A DNA stretch of 64,000 nt from Bog-473 sp963828505 (GTDB lineage Bacteria > Actinomycetota > Acidimicrobiia > Acidimicrobiales > RAAP-2): contig CAWHFM010000026.1 in NCBI GenBank assembly GCA_963828505.1, forward strand, positions 5,108 to 69,107, given 5' to 3'. A model generated the notes under the pieces. It worked only from the letters and a program-made list of their open reading frames with translations. It ran no database searches and was not told the DNA's origin. A program made the translations under genes and the position numbers. Below are positions 8,888 through 17,414 of this stretch, piece after piece; the stretch's first letter is position 1, and every line of letters begins with the position of its first letter.

Positions 8888-10291
8888 TGTGTGATTTCAG
8901 GACATAGGCGACACCCCCGAGCCGGGATGTGTCAAGACATAGGAGACACCTGAGGTGGAAGGGGCTTCCTATGGACAAGGGCCGGTTCTTGATCGAGACG
9001 CACCTGCGGAGCGGTCGCCCCATCGGCGAGCTCGCTGCCGCGCACGGGGTGAGCCGCGGCTGGCTCTACAAGCTCTTGGCCCGCTACCGGCGCGAAGGTC
9101 CCGGGGGTCTCGAGCCGCGCTCGCGGCGTCCGCGGACCTCGCCGACGCGCATCGCCGATCTCTACGAGGACGAGATCGTGGCCTGGCGCAAGCACCTCGA
9201 AGAGGGGGGCTTTGACGCCGGAGCGGCGACTATCCACTTCCACATGTCGAGTCCGGGGCGCAACGTGCCGTCGGTGCCCACCATCTGGCGGTGCTGCGCG
9301 CCCGGGGCTTCGTCACCCCGCAACCGCACAAGCGCCCAAAGAGCTCGTGGAAGCGCTTTTGTGCCGAGTTCCCCAACGAGACCTGGCGGGGCGACGTGAC
9401 CCACGTCGAAGTGGCGAACGGCGTCGTCTTGGAGGTCTTGAACCTCATCGACGAACACTCGCGCCTGTGCGTGGCCAGCCACGTCTTCGCCTCCACCCGT
9501 TCCTCCGACGTGGTGCGCACCTTGCACACCGCCGCGTCGAGGTGGGGCTATCCGCAGCGCTTTTTGTCCGACAACGGCCGCATCTTCGTCTCTCCGCGCG
9601 GCGAGCAGATCGGGGCGCTCGAGATCGAGCTGCTCGCACTCGGGATCAAGACCAAGCACTCGCGTCCCTACCACCCGGGACCTGCGGCAAGGTCGAGCGC
9701 TTCCACCAGACGATGAAGAAATACCTGGCCCGCCAAGAGCCGGCCACAACCAAGAAGCAGCTCCAGGGCCAGCTCGACCGTTTCGTCGCGTACTACAACG
9801 CCGTGCGCCCGCACCGCTCCTTGGGGCGTCGCACGCCCCTCGAGGCCTTCAGGGCCCGGGAGAAGGCGCGCCCGTCCAATCCGAGCATCGACGTCAGCGG
9901 CTATCGGGTCCGGCGCGACAAGGTGGACAAGGCGGGCCGGGTCACCTTGCGCTACCGGGGCAAGATGTACCACCTCGGGGTGGGCAATGCCTATGCCGGC
10001 CGGCGGGTCCTGCTCTTGGTCGCCGGGCTCGACGTGCGCATCGTCGCCACGGACGACGCCTCACCGTTGCGCCACCTCACCTTGGACCCGAGCGTGGACT
10101 ACCAGCGCATGCCCTGAGCCCCAAGACGCGAAATCCCTGATCGAGTGCTGGGGCACATGACCCGGGTCCTTGCTTCGGGGCCTCTCAGCGAATCTGAGCG
10201 GGTCCCTTTGCGGGCGGGAGCCACTTCATAGAGCGAATCCTGCGTCTACGATGTCTTGACACAGCTGTCTCCGATGTCTCGCGACATCACA
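8888..10291 (+). mobile_element. IS481-family insertion sequence, decayed
   Basis: 1404 bp bounded by imperfect ~26-bp terminal inverted repeats: the left end starts TGTGTGATTTCAGGACATAG, the right end read inwards starts TGTGATGTCGCGAGACATCG, and both reach GACA at position 26. A second copy of the motif TGTGTCAAGACATnGnAGAC follows just inside each end (about 8929 and 10260), the usual repeated transposase-binding layout. The element encodes one DDE transposase. It sits in the attachment core of the neighbouring integrative element. Confidence 0.85.
8971..10117 (+). pseudogene. IS481-family transposase with two frameshifts
   Basis: The N-terminal helix-turn-helix (FLIETHLRSGRPIGELAAAH, VSRGWLYKLLARYRREGP) is in frame 1. 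At about 9286 a missing G moves the reading to VLRARGFVTPQPHKRPKSSW and the DDE core (TWRGDVTHVEV, LNLIDEHSRL, FLSDNGRIF). At about 9680 a second missing base moves it to TCGKVERFHQTMKKYLARQE, RPHRSLGRRTPLEAF and a beta-rich C-terminal domain. Two separate deletions suggest genuine decay, so the element is probably immobile unless supplied in trans. Confidence 0.85.
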
Positions 10292-10307
10292 TCGGCGCCC
10301 CCGGCAG
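10292..10307. repeat. 16-bp direct repeat, right of IS481-family element
   Basis: Identical to 8872-8887 and directly adjacent to the IS right end. Its 3' part overlaps the attachment core that continues to 10319. Confidence 0.8.
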
Positions 10308-10319
10308 GATTCGAACCTG
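10295..10319. other. attL: 25-bp copy of tRNA-Arg 3' end
   Basis: The minus strand reads CAGGTTCGAATCCTGCCGGG plus GGCGC, the T-arm and acceptor end of the tRNA-Arg at 20398-20470, identical over 25 bp. The remaining tRNA is absent here. It is followed by an inverted repeat GATTCGGC (10321-10328) / GCCGAATC (10364-10371), possibly a recombinase or excisionase contact. Confidence 0.85.
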
Positions 10320-10450
10320 TGATTCGGCCACCGGCGTCGCGGCGCCCCTACCAGCACGAAGGCGCCGAATCCGCACGCCAGAGGCGCTATTTGAGCCCGT
10401 CGGCTACGGTCGAGGACTGCCGTTGAGTACCGTCTAAGGTCGTCTCGCTA

Positions 10451-10467
10451 TTGCACGATGTTGCACG
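10451..10467. repeat. Candidate integrase arm sites, left end
   Basis: TTGCACG at 10451-10457 and again at 10461-10467, one helical turn apart, about 130 bp inside attL. The same heptamer pair occurs just inside attR (20344-20361). Paired short direct repeats flanking both att cores are typical of integrase arm-type sites. Confidence 0.5.
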
Positions 10468-10490
10468 GGAATCCCCGGCAGGAGGACGCC

Positions 10491-11668
10491 ATGCCCGCAC
10501 CCAAGCGCCAACCACGACGCAGCTACGGCGCCGTCCGCCCTTTGCCCTCAGGCCGCTTCCAGGCCTCGTATATCGGCCCAGACGGCCGCCGGCACCCCGC
10601 AGAGGACACCTTCGACACGAAGGGCGACGCGGACGCCTGGCTGGCCGCTCAGCGCACCGACATCGCACGGGGCGAGTGGAGGCGACCCGGACCACGCCGT
10701 CCCGCCGCGGCGAACTTCGGAACGTACGCGGCGACGTGGCTGGCGACGCGTGACCTCACCGGGAGGACCCGCGACGAGTACCGAAAGCTCCTCGAGCGCC
10801 ATCTGATGCCCACCTTCGGCGAGCTCGACCTCGACGAGATCACCCCGGCCATGGTGCGCCAGTGGCACGCCGGGCTCGCCGCCGTCACCGGCCCCACCGC
10901 GCCGCGCCCATTCCTACGGCGCTGCTCAAGACCATCATGGCGACCGCGGTCGCCGACGACTTGATCGAAGCGAACCCGTGCCGCATCCGGGCAGGGTCCA
11001 AGACCAGCCGGGCCCGCCCGATCCGCCCAGCGACCTTGCCCGAGCTGCGCACCATCGCGGACGCCATGCCCGAGCGCTTCCGCTTGGCGGTCCATCTCGC
11101 CGCGTGGTGCGCGCTGCGCTTCGGCGAGGTGGCCGAGCTCCGTCGCAAGGACATCGACCTCGCTGGCGCCAAGATCCGGGTGCGCCGCGGCGTGACCTGG
11201 GTCAAGGGCGTGGGCGACATCGTCGGCGCGCCGAAGTCCGACGCCGGGGTGCGCGACGTGGCCATCCCGCCCCACCTCGTTTCAGAGGTCCGGTCGCACC
11301 TGCTCACCCACGCGCAGCCCGGTCGTGACGGTCTGTTGTTCTACTCCGCTACGGGCGGTCACCTGCGCTCGAACTCGAACATGCACAAGGCGTTCCACGA
11401 GGCGCGCAAGGTGGCCCGGCGCCCCGATCTCACCTTCCACGACCTGCGCCACACCGGCGCCACGCTCGCCGCCGCCGCCGGCGCCACCGTCGCCGAGCTC
11501 ATGGCGCGCATCGGGCACGCCACGCCACAGATGGCGATGCGCTACCAGCACGCGAGCGCTGAGCGCGACCAGGCGATCGCACACGCGCTCAGCGACTTCC
11601 ACGAGGCCGACGTCGTCGAGCTGCGACCGCGAGCGAAGTCGGCGGCGAAGCGCAGGCGCGCACTGTGA
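10491..11668 (+). pseudogene. Tyrosine integrase of the island, frameshifted
   Basis: ATG 10491 follows GGAGGA. The N-terminal part has an arm-binding-like region (RSYGAVRPLPSGRFQASYIG) and a SAM-like core-binding domain (ATWLATRDLTGRTRDEYRKL). Near 10900-10925 indels change the frame, and the catalytic domain resumes as LLKTIMATAVADDLIEANPC. All active-site residues survive: Arg in CALRFGEVAEL, Lys in GAPKSDAGVR, HDLRHTGATL, His in GHATPQMA and Tyr in MRYQHAS. If the frameshift is real, the element cannot excise on its own; if it is a sequencing fault, the integrase is complete (about 390 residues). Confidence 0.85.
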
Positions 11669-12273
11669 GCGCGACCGCTCACAACCCAGGGGTGAGGATC
11701 GCCACCAACCTCTGGCAGGTCTGGGCTGGCGTGGCGCTTTGGTACGAAGCCACCGCCCACCAGGAGCGCGAGACCGTAGTGATGGGCCCGGAGGCGGAAG
11801 GATTCCTCGAGGCCTTCGAAGCCGAGCTCCACTCCTCGCTCATTTCCGTTGTCTCGTGCGCCCTCTCGATCGAGGCCCTCTTCGGGACGCTCGTCGCCGC
11901 GGTGCCGTCGGCTCGGAAGAAATGTGACAGCCGAGAGGCGACCATCCGAGAGTCGTTCAAAATGCTCTTTCACACGGGGCAACACAACGATCGCTGGGTC
12001 AGCGAGTTCGGTTGGCTCTTCGGTTTGCGCGACATGGCGGTCCACCACGCGGCGAAGCCATACGACTCCCGGCCCCATAAGTCGGACGTCACCAACTCCG
12101 GACTGGAGAACGAGCTCGACTGCTCCGAATCGGCGCGGCGGGCCGTGGACCTCATGTTGGAAGTGCTCGAAGTCGCCACGTCGAAACCCAAGAATATCGC
12201 CACAAAGTGGGCGTCCGAGAACCGAGCCGCGGTCGAGGACCTGGGCACGAAGCGTTTGCAGCGGACGGTCTAG
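11665..12273 (+). CDS. Hypothetical protein, possibly helical cargo
   Basis: A 202-residue protein whose GTG overlaps the integrase stop (GTGA), so it is probably co-transcribed. It is largely alpha-helical, with HSSLISVVSCALSIEALFGT and FGWLFGLRDMAVHHAAKPYD blocks resembling the R/H-rich helical pattern seen in RiboL-PSP/HEPN-like or abortive-infection-type proteins, but I cannot assign a family. Its position between integrase and TIR gene makes it a cargo or defence candidate. Confidence 0.6.
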   Translation: MSATAHNPGVRIATNLWQVWAGVALWYEATAHQERETVVMGPEAEGFLEAFEAELHSSLISVVSCALSIEALFGTLVAAVPSARKKCDSREATIRESFKMLFHTGQHNDRWVSEFGWLFGLRDMAVHHAAKPYDSRPHKSDVTNSGLENELDCSESARRAVDLMLEVLEVATSKPKNIATKWASENRAAVEDLGTKRLQRTV

Positions 12274-12378
12274 GCCGGTCGCCTTGAGGATGGATACCTA
12301 CGACCCGGGCGACGACCGCAACACCCGGTCATCGTGGCGCTCCGCGCCGACCGCACCTCCGGAGCGCCTGGGGCGCGG

Positions 12379-12858
12379 TCATGGGTCGGAGCTCTCAAAC
12401 TGAACGTATCGGCTGAACCATGCTGCACTGCTGGGATCGCAGGCATGCAGCGCCCGCAAGAAGTCCACGAAGTTGCGAAACACCACGTTGCTCTTATTCA
12501 GGTCCCACGGAGCCGGTCCATCACCTCGGAGGGTCGTCAAGTGCATGGTGCGCTTGTTGATGTAGTCCCGATCCTGTTGCGTAAGGCAGCACCGGCGCCC
12601 CCATGTCGGCAGGAAGTCGACGGCGACAACGTCGTCTCCTTTTGCGGGTCTTTCCCTGCTTAGAAAGTCCTCCAGCGCCCGGGCGTGCACGAGTACGGAT
12701 TCGAGCAAGGCGTTCCGAACAACGTCTCGTTCCTTGGGCAATACACGGTCCGGCGGTGGGAAGTTCTGCTCAATGAGCTGGGTCGCCCCGGACAGCATGA
12801 AGGCTTCATAGGCGACGTGTTCTGCCATGTCCTTCATTGAGCGGGTGTCGTCGGTCAC
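12379..12858 (-). CDS. Hypothetical protein, possibly HEPN-like
   Basis: A 159-residue helical protein (MTDDTRSMKDMAEHVAYEAF) with a central block NALLESVLVHARALEDFLSR and later RDYINKRTMHLTTLR. The R-x4-H spacing is absent, so a HEPN RNase assignment cannot be made. It converges on the gene ending at 12273 and precedes whiB with a 69-base gap. No function assigned. Confidence 0.55.
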   Translation of the reverse strand: MTDDTRSMKDMAEHVAYEAFMLSGATQLIEQNFPPPDRVLPKERDVVRNALLESVLVHARALEDFLSRERPAKGDDVVAVDFLPTWGRRCCLTQQDRDYINKRTMHLTTLRGDGPAPWDLNKSNVVFRNFVDFLRALHACDPSSAAWFSRYVQFESSDP

Positions 12859-12927
12859 GGACCAACGATAGGGAATGCCGAAATCCTCGACGCACGCACC
12901 TGTAGTCCCCCGCCGACGACGAGCAAC

Positions 12928-13179
12928 TCACCACATGGGACGTCCTCGCTCAGCCGGCGTGAGGCCACCCCGGACGCCGTAGCGCCGCCGGGCGGGGTCC
13001 TCCGTGGCCCGGGCCTCGTCGAGGCACTCAGAGCGCACCGGGCAGGTCTGACAGATGGCGCAGGCGATGCGTTGCGACCACTGGTCCTCGGCATAGAACA
13101 GCGACGTGCGTCCGTGGCAGGCTGCGGCCTCCTGCCATTCGCTCGTCCCGGCGAGCTCGACCAGCTCGGCGAATGTCAC
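12928..13179 (-). CDS. WhiB-family iron-sulfur transcription factor
   Basis: 83 residues with the WhiB signature: Cys21 in AAACHGRTSLFY and C-x2-C-x5-C at Cys43, Cys46 and Cys52 (AICQTCPVRSEC), ligands for a 4Fe-4S cluster. The C-terminal turn GVRGGLTPAER corresponds to the canonical GVWGG loop that contacts sigma factor, with Arg replacing Trp. WhiB proteins are Actinobacteria-specific and are also common in actinophages, where they can control lysogeny or superinfection. Its ATG overlaps the stop of the upstream HTH gene by four bases (ATGA). Confidence 0.88.
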   Translation of the reverse strand: MTFAELVELAGTSEWQEAAACHGRTSLFYAEDQWSQRIACAICQTCPVRSECLDEARATEDPARRRYGVRGGLTPAERGRPMW

Positions 13180-13493
13180 GCCGGCAGCGACACGCCGAGA
13201 ACCGCGGTGGCCGTGATCCGGCTGGTGCGCTTCGTCGACGGAGCGGCGAGGCGCGAGATGGTCGACGCCGAGACGCCCGCTCTCTTCGCCACCTCGCCGC
13301 GGGTCAGCCCGGCAGCCTCGAGGAGCTCGACGTGACGACGAGCTCGGCCGGCCGGAATCCTCGTGGCCGGGTCAGCGCCGGCGCGGACTCGCCGCATGGC
13401 CCAGGCGGTCTTGCCCTCGGCGAGCAGAGCGCGGTGGCAGTCGTCGCAGCGGCAGCGGTGGTGCCGCCAGCCCGTCGCCGTGCCGTGCGTCAC
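13176..13493 (-). CDS. HTH DNA-binding protein with Cys-rich N-terminus
   Basis: 105 residues. The N-terminus MTHGTATGWRHHRCRCDDC is the His/Cys-rich motif found in many small actinophage regulators, followed by a helix-turn-helix (LTRGEVAKRAGVSASTISRL). It is transcribed with whiB (4-base overlap), suggesting a paired regulatory module for the island. Confidence 0.7.
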   Translation of the reverse strand: MTHGTATGWRHHRCRCDDCHRALLAEGKTAWAMRRVRAGADPATRIPAGRARRHVELLEAAGLTRGEVAKRAGVSASTISRLAAPSTKRTSRITATAVLGVSLPA

Positions 13494-13502
13494 CGCCGTC
13501 GC

Positions 13503-14498
13503 CTATTTGCTGGATGGATCTTCCTCAAGAGGTGGTCCTGTCAACGTGATTCGAGGGACCAAACTCTGCAGTTCCTCCATCCCCTTCACGCGTTCCCGAT
13601 CTTCATCGGTGGGCTCTGACGCGAGCTCTATAAGAAGAGATCCCTGGTTGTCGTACCCGAGGGTCTGGACCCGGTCATATCCAAGAATCTGCTGTATCGG
13701 CGTCTTTAACGTTGAGATTGCGGGCCATTGACGCCGGGCACGGAGGTCGCGGACGTTCACGACAGCTCCGGCAAAATCACCGGGAGGAAAGGCGTCAACG
13801 TTAACGCTGGCGGTCTTTGGGACAACAGAAACGTTGGCAAGGAGATCCTGGAGCAAGCTCGACTCAGCAGTTGGGATTCTCCGAGACAGCTCCCGAACAG
13901 ACAGGACCAACTCCTCAAGCATGTCCTTTTCAGTGCGGGGCGATGGCGCAGATGGTTCCGCATCGCCTAGTGCCTGGAGCTCATCATTCAACTCGTCCCA
14001 GAAATGTTCGAATATTGCAGATAGTCGCTCCTTCGGTAATTGTCCCCCCCAAACTGATTCGTTGATCGAACTCAGTAGCTCCCTTGTCCCGCTCTTGTTT
14101 GCCCGTTTCGCCTGGAAGGCGGCTAGCGGCTCTTTGAGGTCGGTTTCCACCATGTCATCAAGCAGGTAGGGAACGACCCTGTTCAACTCAGGAACGTGAA
14201 GGGCCAGTGCTCCCGCTTCGAAGTTGAGCCATGGCCGATCTTGGCTCTCTTTGGTGACGCAGATGATTCCGAAGTCGCAGGTTTGAAGGGCACGGAACAT
14301 CTCAATTACAGCAACTACTCCCGCAGGCATCGAGGAAGAGACAAACGGCTTAACGCTCTGAATCACAGTCGGCAACCACGAGGCCAGGGCGTTCGCAGCG
14401 ACCTCGCTCCTTTCTCCGGACCAGCTAATGAAGACGTTCGGGTCTCCGGCCTTGGACCTAGAAGCCGTGGCTGCCGGCCCTGACTCTGACTCGGCCAT
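13503..14498 (-). CDS. TIR-domain protein, candidate defence effector
   Basis: 331 residues. Residues ~20-165 form a bacterial TIR domain: NVFISWSGERSEVAANALAS, then CDFGIICVTKESQDRPWLNF with E94 in FEAGALAL as the probable catalytic glutamate of TIR NADases, and VVPYLLDDM. The C-terminal ~165 residues are unassigned; they contain a helical DMLEELVLSVRELSRRI stretch and a beta-rich tail. TIR proteins in mobile islands often act by cleaving NAD+ on phage infection (Thoeris, TIR-APAZ and others), but no ThsA, Argonaute or other known partner is adjacent. It stands alone, convergent with nothing and divergent from the HNH-like gene. Confidence 0.8.
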   Translation of the reverse strand: MAESESGPAATASRSKAGDPNVFISWSGERSEVAANALASWLPTVIQSVKPFVSSSMPAGVVAVIEMFRALQTCDFGIICVTKESQDRPWLNFEAGALALHVPELNRVVPYLLDDMVETDLKEPLAAFQAKRANKSGTRELLSSINESVWGGQLPKERLSAIFEHFWDELNDELQALGDAEPSAPSPRTEKDMLEELVLSVRELSRRIPTAESSLLQDLLANVSVVPKTASVNVDAFPPGDFAGAVVNVRDLRARRQWPAISTLKTPIQQILGYDRVQTLGYDNQGSLLIELASEPTDEDRERVKGMEELQSLVPRITLTGPPLEEDPSSK

Positions 14499-14852
14499 CG
14501 GACGAAACTCCCTCTCCCATCGGGACGACTATCGGCTCACACGGTATCGGCCTCGATCCGACGCAATCGGCCTGGACCGGGCCTGATCGTTCTCGGCTCG
14601 GCGTTTTTCGGCTGAGCTCGGGGAGAGACAGAGCCGGACAAGTGTCCGGGCAGGTCGCCCACCTAAAAAACGAGGCCCCCCCGCCCGGGCGTGGTGTGAG
14701 TGCCCGGGCGTGGCCGGTGGGTGGGCGTGAAGCCCGCCTCTCCTCCGTGTCGCCCCCCGTCGCCCCCTGCCGCCCCCGTGTCCGCCGATGTCCGCCCCGT
14801 GTCCGCCCGTGGTGGGCGGTGGCAGCCAGGGGCGCAGCCGTACCATCGGGGC
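14499..14852. promoter_or_regulatory. Divergent intergenic region between TIR and HNH-like genes, with three TGTCCGCC repeats
   Basis: No gene is supported here. TGTCCGCC occurs at 14779-14786, 14789-14796 and 14800-14807, starts 10 and 11 bp apart, about 45 bp before the HNH-like start. Direct repeats at one-turn spacing suggest cooperative binding of a regulator. The rest is C/G-rich with a short A6 run near 14667. Confidence 0.45.
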
Positions 14853-15128
14853 GTGGCCTGGCCCTACACGTACGGCTACGAGAAGCAGCGCCGGGCGCTG
14901 CTCGCGCTGCGCCTGCCGTGCTCGCTCCACCTCGTCTGCAACGGGGCGGTCGCCGACAGCGCGGACCACGACCCGCCAATCTCTCGTCACACCCACGTGC
15001 CAGGGTCCGGCTGCTGTCGACTGGTCCCGGCGTGCATGAGGTGCCAGCGCAAGCAGGGCGGCGAGCTGCGGGCCGGGCGGACGCCGCGGGGACGACGACC
15101 ACCACCACGGCCGTCGAGGGACTGGTAG
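14853..15128 (+). CDS. HNH-like nuclease-fold protein
   Basis: 91 residues from GTG 14853 (MAWPYTYGYEKQRRALLALR). The core CNGAVADSADHDPPISRHTH followed by CCRLVPACMRCQRKQG has the D-H-D/P-P-x-S-x-H and paired-Cys pattern of small actinophage HNH proteins, which often lie near packaging genes. The tail is Arg/Pro rich. It is the only plus-strand gene in this half of the island. Nuclease activity is an inference. Confidence 0.6.
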   Translation: MAWPYTYGYEKQRRALLALRLPCSLHLVCNGAVADSADHDPPISRHTHVPGSGCCRLVPACMRCQRKQGGELRAGRTPRGRRPPPRPSRDW

Positions 15129-15137
15129 GCGGGGCGG

Positions 15138-15851
15138 TCAGACCCGGTTCAAGAGAACATCGAGGTGCGGGCGCTCGAAGACCTTGTCCTCGTACTCGGT
15201 CGACGACTGTGCCCTGAGCGCCGCCGGCGGCGTCAGGGCGGCCAGTCGCTCCTCGGCGTCGTGAAGAAGGCGGCGGGCCTCGGGCGGATCGGACAGGAAC
15301 GTGTCGACCAAGCTGAGCTCGTCAGCGTCGTGGATCTCCAAGAAGGTGGGAGGGCACCGGTAACGCAACGGGGCCATCGCCGGGCCGGCCAACTCCCAGA
15401 CGTCGGACAACGGCAACGGCAGGCCCCGGGGCCGGCCAGCTGAGCCGGTGGCGATGTCGCCTCTGCTCCAGAAGACCGGCAACGTGTTCAGATTGCCCGT
15501 CTTTTTGACGAAGGACACGTCGACGAGCTCGCCCCCGCCATACTCCAAGGTGCCGATCTTGCGGCAGCGCACGCCGTCTGAGAAGAACCACGGGGCGTGG
15601 TCGCTGAGATAGTCCTCCATGCTGTCGTCGTCGAGCGTCACGACGGCGAAGAGGCCCGCTGCCGAGCGGTGGAGGTAACCCAGCCGGCCCTGCGGCCAGG
15701 AGCGGTCGTGGTCGAAGCAGACCGGGACGTTGGCCGACTGGCGCTTCAGGTAGGTGTTGGGACGCATCGTGTACGGCAGCGGATTGCCCAGCTGGTCCAC
15801 CTGGCCGACGAGGCCACGAGGACCGCAAAGCTCGCCGACAGCGGTGATCAT
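15138..15851 (-). CDS. Conserved phage-type protein, weakly prohead-protease-like
   Basis: 238 residues from ATG 15851, which lies five bases after the stop of the upstream gene; a longer start at 15926 would overlap that gene by 71 bases. The middle, VPVCFDHDRSWPQGRLGYLH then SAAGLFAVVTLDDD, resembles the H-D-x4-P-x-G-x-L and GL-x-V-x-x-x-L pattern of HK97-type prohead serine proteases. I do not see a convincing catalytic Ser/His pair, so the assignment is tentative. If right, it would tie the island to capsid hijacking. Confidence 0.5.
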   Translation of the reverse strand: MITAVGELCGPRGLVGQVDQLGNPLPYTMRPNTYLKRQSANVPVCFDHDRSWPQGRLGYLHRSAAGLFAVVTLDDDSMEDYLSDHAPWFFSDGVRCRKIGTLEYGGGELVDVSFVKKTGNLNTLPVFWSRGDIATGSAGRPRGLPLPLSDVWELAGPAMAPLRYRCPPTFLEIHDADELSLVDTFLSDPPEARRLLHDAEERLAALTPPAALRAQSSTEYEDKVFERPHLDVLLNRV

Positions 15852-15855
15852 GTGT

Positions 15856-16149
15856 TCATTCTCGCGGTTGGCTGCCGTTCGCACCAGGGCCATCGACCAA
15901 CGCAGACCGGCACGGTTCCCAATCACTGACCCACCGGCGCTCGAGGCGCGCTGTCGCGTTTATGCCCTGCGATGAGACCCGGATGCCGCGAAGCACTTTG
16001 CTGGCGTCGCGCTCATTGGCGACGGCGAAGAGGAAGACCCGCTCGTTGGCGACGACGACGAGCTGATACTCGGCATGGAGCCGAGGGGCGCGAGGAGTGG
16101 GAATCGACGGGTTCGCCCGGCGGCGCTTGCCCTTCGCGGTGTCGGTCAC
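15856..16149 (-). CDS. Hypothetical protein
   Basis: 97 residues with a basic N-terminus (MTDTAKGKRRRANPSIPTPR) and a beta-rich middle (YQLVVVANERVFLFAVANER). No family recognised. Tight spacing to its neighbours puts it in the island's minus-strand operon. Confidence 0.5.
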   Translation of the reverse strand: MTDTAKGKRRRANPSIPTPRAPRLHAEYQLVVVANERVFLFAVANERDASKVLRGIRVSSQGINATARLERRWVSDWEPCRSALVDGPGANGSQPRE

Positions 16150-16226
16150 GGCCGCTCAGGCTCGCCCGTGTGGCCCGCAAACGCCGGGCGTGGCAGGTAG
16201 GGCCACGGTGCGAACAGGGGAAACGC

Positions 16227-17414
16227 TCACGACCCGATAGGCCAACGCTCACTGCCGTAGACGGCCCCAACGAGCCCGGGCGGAATGAAGAACGCCCGAC
16301 CGCCTTCGGCGTGGTTCCAATCCAGCCTCACCCAGGCATCTTGGTACGGTGCCCGAACGTCGAAGCCGAACTCGGCCATCATCTTGGCCGCGAAGCCGTC
16401 CGGATCGTCACCCTCGTAATACCGCACGGCACCGTCTGGGCAGCGCTCGTCCCAGCTCGCCGGTGTGGTTTCGCTCATGGTTGGTTCCTCTCGTCGTGGC
16501 CTCTCGGCCGGGTTGGCGGCAAACGTCAGCTGCTCGTAACGCGAGCGGCGCAGGCGGTCAGCAAGGCGGGACGACTTGTGCCCCCACGCCACGTCATTTA
16601 CCGGCGCCGACGTGAAGTCCTCCTTCGTCAGCGCTCGGCCGAGGCGGTCCTCGAGGCAGCCGATGCACAAGAAGCCGTGGCCGCTATCCCGCGTCGTGGT
16701 CATCCCCGCCGCTCGCCACACCGAGTCGTGAACCATGTACCACTCGCCGAAGACGTCCACTCGGCAGTCGGTGCACCGCAGGGTCCGATAGCCCACGATC
16801 ACGACCTCGAACTCGGCCCGCTTCTCGGCGTTGTCGAGGCCGCGGTAGCGGCGGGTGCGCACGGGCACGATGTCGCGCACGCGGTAGTCGTGCTCGGCGA
16901 GCAGCAGGCACCAGGCCTCAGCGATCGGCCCGTCGACGTTGAGGATCACGTCGTCGTCCCAGTGCTTGACCGCCTCGGCGTGCCCCGCCCAGTAGGCGTC
17001 CATCAGCGCCGGGCGGCCGGTGGCGCGGGCCAGGTTGTCGGGGTGCAGCGCCCGGCCGAGAGCGATGCCGTAGTCCCGTCGACCTTTGGTCTTGGTGGTC
17101 GGGGTCGGGCCGTTGCGGTAATCGGCGCAGCGCTTGTTGGCGTACACGGGAGACGTGGTGACGATGAAGGGCCGCGGCGGGTAGCTGGTCGGGTCCCGGG
17201 CGTCGGCGACGACCACCCGAGGGTCCCGACCCGGCCACGCCTCGATGTCGGTCCCGCTGAAGGTGAGGCCGTACTCGTCGCACAGTGCCCCAAGGCGGAC
17301 ACCGGGCCCGGCGAAGGGGTCGTGGACATGCCCACCGAACCACGGCAGCTCATCGATGATGACGTCGAGGACCTCAGGGGAGAACTGGCAGGGGTGACGC
17401 GGGGCGGCAATCAG
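16227..17414 (-). CDS. DNA methyltransferase fused to a zinc-binding phage module
   Basis: About 395 residues. Residues ~1-205 form an amino-methyltransferase: the SAM-binding FAGPG motif in VHDPFAGPGVRLGAL and the catalytic-type motif TSPVYANK (a variant of [DNS]PP[YFW]). The frame runs without a stop into CTDC-x8-WYMVHDSVW, LCIGCLEDRLGRALTKEDFT and VAWGHKSSRLADRL, normally a separate ~90-residue phage/plasmid protein, and then a third block starting MSETTPASWDERCPDGAVRY. The start is unclear: the frame is open to 17597, but homology begins at CTG 17414, overlapping the previous stop. Confidence 0.7.
   Translation of the reverse strand: MIAAPRHPCQFSPEVLDVIIDELPWFGGHVHDPFAGPGVRLGALCDEYGLTFSGTDIEAWPGRDPRVVVADARDPTSYPPRPFIVTTSPVYANKRCADYRNGPTPTTKTKGRRDYGIALGRALHPDNLARATGRPALMDAYWAGHAEAVKHWDDDVILNVDGPIAEAWCLLLAEHDYRVRDIVPVRTRRYRGLDNAEKRAEFEVVIVGYRTLRCTDCRVDVFGEWYMVHDSVWRAAGMTTTRDSGHGFLCIGCLEDRLGRALTKEDFTSAPVNDVAWGHKSSRLADRLRRSRYEQLTFAANPAERPRREEPTMSETTPASWDERCPDGAVRYYEGDDPDGFAAKMMAEFGFDVRAPYQDAWVRLDWNHAEGGRAFFIPPGLVGAVYGSERWPIGS

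Noticed and set aside
10320..10390. A second full tRNA gene at the left att site
   Set aside because: Only the T-arm and acceptor 3' strand are present; no D-arm, anticodon arm or pairing 5' acceptor strand follows.
12379..12858. HEPN toxin of a toxin-antitoxin pair
   Set aside because: The R-x4-6-H catalytic motif is not present and no small antitoxin-like gene is adjacent.
13503..14498. Complete Thoeris system
   Set aside because: There is a TIR gene but no ThsA-like SIR2/SLOG protein within the island or nearby.
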